Part shown: positions 33,107 through 37,914 of the stretch, in pieces
How positions within the stretch are numbered: the first letter of the stretch is position 1
How the letters are laid out: the number at the start of each line of letters is the position of its first letter
Assembly: GCA_004124475.1 (NCBI GenBank)
Contig: SCKK01000034.1
Location: forward strand, 1-37,914
Source of the DNA: Fidelibacterota bacterium
Lineage (GTDB): Bacteria; Fidelibacterota; Marinisomatia; Marinisomatales; SCKK01
Direction: 5' to 3'
Length of the DNA stretch: 37,914 nt
The notes under the pieces: model-generated
Databases searched by the model: none
Told to the model about the DNA's origin: nothing
The model's input: the letters and a program-made list of their open reading frames with translations, nothing else
Position numbers and translations under genes: made by a program

Positions 33107-34336
33107 TTGATATTCCGATACAGTAAATTATCTTCCATTAATCGATCTATCTTTCTTCTCTGGATCGGTCAACTCATCTCCCACGCCGGAGATGCTATTT
33201 ATATGATTGCCCTCCCTTGGCTGATTCTCGAGTTGACAGGATCGAAAACAACAACCTCCCTAATTGCCGTCTGTGCTTATCTTCCTGCAGTTCTTTTCAG
33301 CCTGCCGGCGGGTGTAATCGTAGACAGGTTCAATCGTCGTGCCGTAATGATTTTCTCAGATGCCGCAAGAATGATTACCATCGCCGGTCTTGTAATTTTT
33401 TTGTTAAACGATGGAGTTTCACCTTTGGTGATCGGCACTATTGCATTTATCGTCGCCTCATTTTCTACACTATTTTATCCTGCGAGAGATTCCTTGATCC
33501 CAAGTCTCATTCCAAAACAATCCCTAACCTCCGCCAATGCTTTCATATCCACATCCGGTCAATTTGCTCATCTGGCAGGACCCGTTATTGCCGGAGTCCT
33601 CATCACATTGGTAGGGTTAACGCACCTGTTTACTCTGGATGCCATCAGTTTCACTGCCAGTATGATATGTATTCTGTTTATCGTTCAAAGAAAAAAAGAA
33701 ACAATTGGTAAAAAATCTCCCCATTCCCATCCCCATCTACATGACCTAAAAGAGGGTCTAAATTATGTCATCCGGAAAAGACCTCTGGCATCTCTTCTTC
33801 TTTTAACGGCAGTCAACAATTTGTTCATTATGGGACCTGCTATGATTGGTACTCCCATATTTGTACGGGAGGTACTTCAGATGAAATTTGCAGCTTATGC
33901 AACCATTGAAGCTTTTATGGCAGGCGGGATGATTATCGGTTCCATATTGGTCTGGAGAATTGGTAAGAATTTTAATCCTTCCCTCGTGCTATTTATCGGT
34001 ATGATTATGGATGGCTTAACCTACAGTTGTCTTTATTTCATCCATACTTACTCTGGGACGAAACTTCTTATTCTGATCCACGGCATAGGTATCCCCATGA
34101 TTACCATCTCCAGAACCACAATAATACAGAAAGTGGTTCCGGATCGATTCCGAGGTCGTATTTTTTCCATGGTTAATTTGTCTGTCATCGGTTTAACTGC
34201 CATATCGTCTGGTCTGATAGGTCCCTTCGCAGAAATCCTCTCAATTGGGACTATCTTTCTTGTCATCGGAATTGGTGCAGCTTTGTGCGGAATCATTGGA
34301 TTAAATCACCGCGGAATGATGAAGCTCATTGTTTAA
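33107..34336 (+). CDS. MFS transporter (MFS_3, exporter-like)
   Basis: A 409-residue twelve-helix major facilitator of the EntS/multidrug-like branch. The loop 2-3 motif PAGVIVDRFNRRAVMIFSD is the family's G-x3-D-R-x-x-R-R signature, and FYPARDSLIPSLIPKQSLTSANA is typical of the MFS_3 branch. Transported substrates are unknown. The start is TTG at 33107: the frame has a stop at 33101, no ATG or GTG precedes the first membrane helix, and the first internal ATG would remove that helix. There is no strong ribosome site. A histidine-rich cytoplasmic loop (HSHPHLHD) lies in mid-protein between helices 6 and 7, and such loops often bind metals. Confidence 0.85.
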   Translation: MIFRYSKLSSINRSIFLLWIGQLISHAGDAIYMIALPWLILELTGSKTTTSLIAVCAYLPAVLFSLPAGVIVDRFNRRAVMIFSDAARMITIAGLVIFLLNDGVSPLVIGTIAFIVASFSTLFYPARDSLIPSLIPKQSLTSANAFISTSGQFAHLAGPVIAGVLITLVGLTHLFTLDAISFTASMICILFIVQRKKETIGKKSPHSHPHLHDLKEGLNYVIRKRPLASLLLLTAVNNLFIMGPAMIGTPIFVREVLQMKFAAYATIEAFMAGGMIIGSILVWRIGKNFNPSLVLFIGMIMDGLTYSCLYFIHTYSGTKLLILIHGIGIPMITISRTTIIQKVVPDRFRGRIFSMVNLSVIGLTAISSGLIGPFAEILSIGTIFLVIGIGAALCGIIGLNHRGMMKLIV

Positions 34337-34370
34337 CAAAATCTAAATCTCAAGCTCAAACTGGGGCGGG

Positions 34371-34398
34371 CACGAATCACGTTTCACGTTTCAGGTTT
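34371..34398 (+). repeat. Heptamer tandem array, four units
   Basis: CACGAAT, CACGTTT, CACGTTT and CAGGTTT lie head to tail in the gap after the MFS gene (34337-34586). That gap otherwise holds no gene. Confidence 0.65.
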
Positions 34399-34431
34399 TT
34401 GTTTCCCTGTACATTCCCCAATACTCTCTCT

Positions 34432-34445
34432 CGAAACTTCGGGAT
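34432..34445 (-). repeat. Inverted copy of the ATCCCGAAGTTTCG element
   Basis: CGAAACTTCGGGAT is the exact reverse complement of 18995-19008. It can form a small CCGA/TCGG hairpin. Confidence 0.55.
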
Positions 34446-34586
34446 ACGAGGGTTCTTGGCTCTTTCAAATTTCTATTTCCACCAAAAATTAAGGCATAAC
34501 AGTAAACCATTCTTTTTTATTTCCCTTCAAAGTTCAGGCATTTAATTTTAGCAGGTTTATTTCACAATAATTAGAGAAAGTTAACA

Positions 34587-35570
34587 ATGAAATCTACATA
34601 TGGTTATAAAAATATCTCATTAGTCCCCAGAAAATTATCAAAAATCCCATCTCGGAGTGATATCGATTTATCTGTCTCACTACAAGTGACGAATAAAAAA
34701 ACCTCACTAAAAATACCCATTCTCCCAGCTCCCATGGATACTATCTGCGGTATGAATATGTGCAGGAGTTTTTATGAGAACGGAATGTTAGGGATGATTC
34801 ACAGGTTCCAAACAGTTGAGGACAGAATCATAACCTATGAAAAACTGACCAACGAAATGATGGATGCCTTTATTGCCGTTGGTTTGGAGGAAGAAAAATT
34901 AGTTCGGCAATTCCACGATATGGGAGCCAGGTTCTTTATATTAGATGTGGCTAACGGTTTTAATACCTCCGTTGAATCTATCATTAGTTTCATCAAAAAT
35001 TTAGGAGACACGTTTGTTATCTGTGGCAATGTTGCATCCAAAGAAGGCTTTAAATATTTATCTGGCCTGGATGTAGATGCTGTCCGGGTGGGTATTGGAA
35101 CTGGATCAATGTGTACTACATCGGTAATGACAGGGATCGGTCAGGGAATCGTATCGGCTCTTCAGGAATGTGTAGAAATCAGAAAGGAACTGGACAATTT
35201 CTCTCTTATCATTGCTGACGGAGGTATAGTTGATGTGGGTGACATTGGCAAAGCTCTTGGACTTGGCGCCGATCTGGTAATGATGGGTAGAATGTTTGCA
35301 GGAACCAAGGAGGCAGAAGGGAATATTCTCAAGTATGACGGAAAGTTGTATAAAGCTTATCGCGGATCGGCTTCATTCGCTGTCCAGAAAAATAGAGGGA
35401 AAAATCCCTACTATGTGGAAGGAGACGAAACCATTGTCAAATACAAAGGTGGCGTGCAAAATATATTTGATCAAATAGAAGCAGGTTTGCGAAGTACTTT
35501 GAGTTACATGGCTGCCGTTGATTTAAAGGAATTCCGTGAAAATGCCTCTTTTGTACTCTATCCCATATAA
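34587..35570 (+). CDS. IMPDH/GMP-reductase family enzyme without CBS domains
   Basis: A 327-residue TIM-barrel NAD(P)-dependent purine enzyme. The catalytic-loop motif is GIGTGSMCTTSVMTG, with Cys176 as the nucleophile. The barrel's phosphate-binding IADGGIVDVGDIGKALGLGADLVMMG and the flap and end region YVEGDETIVKYKG are conserved. There is no CBS insert and the size matches GMP reductase (GMP to IMP). However, the loop sequence TTSVMTG differs from the typical TTRKKTG of GuaC, so an IMPDH-like role cannot be excluded. It is monocistronic: the promoter lies in the repeat-bearing gap and a terminator follows. Confidence 0.8.
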   Translation: MKSTYGYKNISLVPRKLSKIPSRSDIDLSVSLQVTNKKTSLKIPILPAPMDTICGMNMCRSFYENGMLGMIHRFQTVEDRIITYEKLTNEMMDAFIAVGLEEEKLVRQFHDMGARFFILDVANGFNTSVESIISFIKNLGDTFVICGNVASKEGFKYLSGLDVDAVRVGIGTGSMCTTSVMTGIGQGIVSALQECVEIRKELDNFSLIIADGGIVDVGDIGKALGLGADLVMMGRMFAGTKEAEGNILKYDGKLYKAYRGSASFAVQKNRGKNPYYVEGDETIVKYKGGVQNIFDQIEAGLRSTLSYMAAVDLKEFRENASFVLYPI

Positions 35571-35572
35571 AC

Positions 35573-35609
35573 AAATTTGAAGATATTTCACTGAACGTCA
35601 AATTTTTTT
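35573..35609 (+). terminator. Intrinsic terminator after the IMPDH/GMPR-family gene
   Basis: AAATTTGA (35573-35580) pairs with TCAAATTT (35598-35605), followed by a T-run. The stem is A/T-rich and the loop is long (17 bases), so it is moderate in strength. Confidence 0.55.
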
Positions 35610-35670
35610 CTCTTTTCTCTAGGGTTTGGTGGAGAATTGTTTCGAACGGTTCCGATATCAACTGTCTCTG

Positions 35671-37779
35671 TCAATAAGACAGCCCCATATTGTAAAACAT
35701 AAAAGACCACATATCCGCTAATTCCTCAATAATCTTGGAGGTGGGTTTTCCCGCACCATGACCTGCTTTGGTCTCAATGCGGATGAGGAGGGGTAGTTCA
35801 TTTTCCCCAGCTTTTTCCTGGAGGGTCGCTGCATATTTAAAGGAGTGAGCCGGAACAACTCGATCATCGTGATCCGCCGTAGTGATCATCGAGGCTGGAT
35901 AGACACCGCCAACTTTAATATTGTGTAGGGGAGAATAGCTGTAGAGATTTTTAAAATACTCCGGGTTGTCACTGTCACCATATTCAACCGCCCAAGCCCA
36001 TCCAATAGTAAACTTGTGAAAGCGGAGCATATCCATCACTCCCACTGCAGGGAATGCCACTCTGAATAGGTCTGGTCGCTGGTTCATTACTGCACCGATT
36101 AAGAGCCCACCGTTGGATCTTCCTATAACGGCTAATTTTTCAGGGGAAGTGTATCCCTCACGGATGAGATATTCGGCAGCTGAAATGAAATCATCGAATA
36201 CATTCTGTTTGTTCAGCAGCATACCGCCTTTATGCCATTTGTCACCGTATTCTCCTCCACCTCGTAAATTAGCCAAAGCATAAATACCTCCTTTCTCCAA
36301 CAGGATTATATTGCTGGTACTGAAAGATGGCGTCATGCTGATATTGAATCCACCATAGGCATAAAGGAGGGTAGGATTCGTCCCATCCCGTACCATTCCT
36401 TTCTTGTAGGTAATGAACATGGGAACACGGGTACCATCTTTACTGGTATAGAAAATTTGCTCCGTTTCGTAGAGATCGGGATTGAAATCGACCTTTGAGG
36501 TACGAAAAACTGTTGATTCGCCAGTATTCATGTCGTAATGAAATATAGTTGGGGGATAAGCAAATGATTGGAAGCTATAGAATACTTCTGTCATATCTCT
36601 CTCACCCGAAAACCCTCTGGCAGTACCCAAAGCTGGCAATTCAATTTCCCTCTCAAGGGTCCCATCTAAGCTGTAGACATAAACCTTGCTGGTAGCATCT
36701 CGCATATACCGGGCAATGAGCTTCCCACCCACACTGCTCACGCTGGCTAATGTGTGGTCTGTCTCAGGTAGAATATCATTCCAATCCTCTTCTGAAGGAT
36801 TTACCAGATCAACCTGAACCAATCGGTTTTTAGAAGCATCCCGATCGGTCATCATCAGAATCTTGTCATCCACATTGTCAACAACGGAATGTTCCCCATC
36901 AAAATCAGTGACAATATCAATAAAGTCAGATTCGGGATTTGAAAGATCCCGAACAGAAACGGTATTGCCGTAGGTCCCTTTAGAGCGGTAGAGTACCAAG
37001 AACCGTTCATCTTCTGTAGTGCTCACACTGGGGAAAATCCTCGGATTATCCAAGTCTTCATAGATGAGCTTATCTTCTGCTTGATCCGTTCCGATGCGGT
37101 GATAATAGATTTTGCTGTTTTCATTGGTCCCAGACAGTTTTTCCCCTTCTGCCGGTTCGGGGAATCGCCCGTAATAAAATCCGTCTCCTGCCCAGGACAT
37201 CCCTGAAAACTTGACCCATTTCAGATGATCCTCCAGGTCATCTCTGGTTTCCAAATCCATGATGTAAAAATCACGCCAATCTGAGCCTGAGGTGCTCTTT
37301 GAGTAGCCCATGTATCGAGTATCTTTGGGAAAATAAATGCCACTTAAAGCGACAGTACCATCTTCGGAGAAAATATTGGGATCAATGAGAATGTCTGCCA
37401 CACTCTCCAAATCATCCTGGACATAGAGAACGTATTGGTTCTGAAGTCCTTCATTCTTGTAAAAATAATAGTTTTCCCCTTTCTTGAATGGGACGGAATA
37501 CTTGGGATAATCCCACACTTCCGTCAGCCTATCCTTAATCTTATCCCGGTAGGGTATCTGTTCGAGATGATTGAAGGTCACCTCGTTTTGAGCCCTCACC
37601 CAAGCAGCTGTCTCTTCTGAATTGTCATCCTCCAGCCACCGGTAGGGGTCTGCCACAAGTGTACCGTGGTAATCATCCGTAACATTACCTTTCCGGGTTT
37701 CCGGATAGGACAGAGGAGACGGCTGCTGAGCCAGGACAACAACCAGACACAATAAACTTGCTATGTTTATTTTTTTCAT
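35671..37779 (-). CDS. Prolyl oligopeptidase, family S9A, exported
   Basis: Cuts short peptides after proline. A signal peptide (1-18) shows it is periplasmic or secreted, unlike the cytosolic mammalian enzyme. An N-terminal seven-bladed propeller (about 75-430) gates the active site. The alpha/beta-hydrolase domain carries Ser555 (GRSNGGLL), an Asp in TADHDDRVVP (638/639) and His673 (KAGHGAG). The entry motif PYRWLEDDNSEET near residue 45 is typical. At 702 residues it is normal. AGGAG precedes the ATG. It is convergent with the IMPDH/GMPR-family gene. Confidence 0.95.
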   Translation of the reverse strand: MKKINIASLLCLVVVLAQQPSPLSYPETRKGNVTDDYHGTLVADPYRWLEDDNSEETAAWVRAQNEVTFNHLEQIPYRDKIKDRLTEVWDYPKYSVPFKKGENYYFYKNEGLQNQYVLYVQDDLESVADILIDPNIFSEDGTVALSGIYFPKDTRYMGYSKSTSGSDWRDFYIMDLETRDDLEDHLKWVKFSGMSWAGDGFYYGRFPEPAEGEKLSGTNENSKIYYHRIGTDQAEDKLIYEDLDNPRIFPSVSTTEDERFLVLYRSKGTYGNTVSVRDLSNPESDFIDIVTDFDGEHSVVDNVDDKILMMTDRDASKNRLVQVDLVNPSEEDWNDILPETDHTLASVSSVGGKLIARYMRDATSKVYVYSLDGTLEREIELPALGTARGFSGERDMTEVFYSFQSFAYPPTIFHYDMNTGESTVFRTSKVDFNPDLYETEQIFYTSKDGTRVPMFITYKKGMVRDGTNPTLLYAYGGFNISMTPSFSTSNIILLEKGGIYALANLRGGGEYGDKWHKGGMLLNKQNVFDDFISAAEYLIREGYTSPEKLAVIGRSNGGLLIGAVMNQRPDLFRVAFPAVGVMDMLRFHKFTIGWAWAVEYGDSDNPEYFKNLYSYSPLHNIKVGGVYPASMITTADHDDRVVPAHSFKYAATLQEKAGENELPLLIRIETKAGHGAGKPTSKIIEELADMWSFMFYNMGLSY

Positions 37780-37914
37780 TTACTTATCTCCTACTAATAA
37801 TTGGTTATAGGTTTGTTTGTAAGTTTTGATAATTGAATAAAAAGTTTGAAAGGGCTGAGGGACAGTAGAGACAATTTTATTCTAGGTCTTTGAACCTCAA
37901 AAGGAGTCTTCTCG

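Noticed and set aside
1-37914. tRNA or rRNA genes
   Set aside because: No T-loop, acceptor-stem pattern or rRNA motif could be assembled by eye. A tRNA scan would settle it.

Overview
The window looks like a chromosomal segment of a Gram-negative bacterium. It is A+T-rich, has short intergenic gaps, carries an almost complete lipid A and outer-membrane assembly gene set, and encodes many proteins with Sec signal peptides. The gene content (prolyl oligopeptidase, rhomboid, NfeD/FloA, a cation-chloride-cotransporter-like carrier, and an OmpH-BamA-LpxC-FabZ cluster) and the degenerate short repeats in the gaps fit the Fibrobacterota-Chlorobiota-Bacteroidota neighbourhood, perhaps Marinimicrobia/SAR406. 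That placement is an inference from style and was not checked by a search. I see no rRNA, tRNA, CRISPR array, intact insertion sequence or prophage.

Layout. Positions 1-2.7 kb: a collagen-like lipoprotein, an outer-membrane-type protein on the opposite strand, and a secreted PDZ/coiled-coil protein, with two clear terminators. Positions 2.8-9.8 kb (+): an M23 peptidase and a rhomboid protease, followed by a tightly packed salvage and kinase run (cdd, udk, tdk, nupC-type nucleoside carrier, adk, coaE). Positions 10-12.2 kb (+): a large SLC12-like transporter. Positions 12.2-15.1 kb (-): a membrane-organisation operon (NfeD-type ClpP-like protease, flotillin-like FloA, small membrane-anchored protein). 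Positions 15.3-16.3 kb (+): a toxin-antitoxin patch with an intact MazEF-type pair and the C-terminal half of a HigB-type toxin. Positions 16.4-18.8 kb (+): an LpxL-type acyltransferase, a TsaC/YwlC-type protein and a DUF3108-like exported protein.

Positions 19.3-29.3 kb (-): the envelope-biogenesis cluster, transcribed in the order uppS, bamA, skp/ompH, lpxD, lpxC, fabZ, lpxA, an unrecognised outer-membrane protein, dxr, rseP. Most junctions overlap by 1-4 bases, so this is probably one operon. It supplies the undecaprenyl carrier and its precursor pathway (dxr, uppS), the first lipid A steps (lpxA, lpxC, lpxD), fatty-acid dehydration (fabZ), barrel assembly (bamA, skp) and envelope-stress proteolysis (rseP). 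cdsA and lpxB, often found in such clusters, are not in the window.

Positions 29.3-37.9 kb: a zinc-ribbon/membrane-hairpin protein paired with a multi-pass membrane protein, an Mrp/ApbC-type P-loop ATPase, a two-cluster ferredoxin, an MFS exporter, an IMPDH/GMP-reductase-family enzyme without CBS domains, and a secreted prolyl oligopeptidase.

Two observations deserve most attention. First, lpxA is a complete reading frame with no AUG, GUG or UUG at its expected start: the usual ATGA overlap with fabZ reads ATAA, which leaves an AUA codon. Second, the Mrp ATPase lacks the family's metal-binding CxxC and carries about 43 residues resembling a carboxypeptidase-regulatory-like beta segment in its place. 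The non-coding gaps also hold a set of shared palindromic micro-repeats and degenerate 7-8 base tandem arrays.
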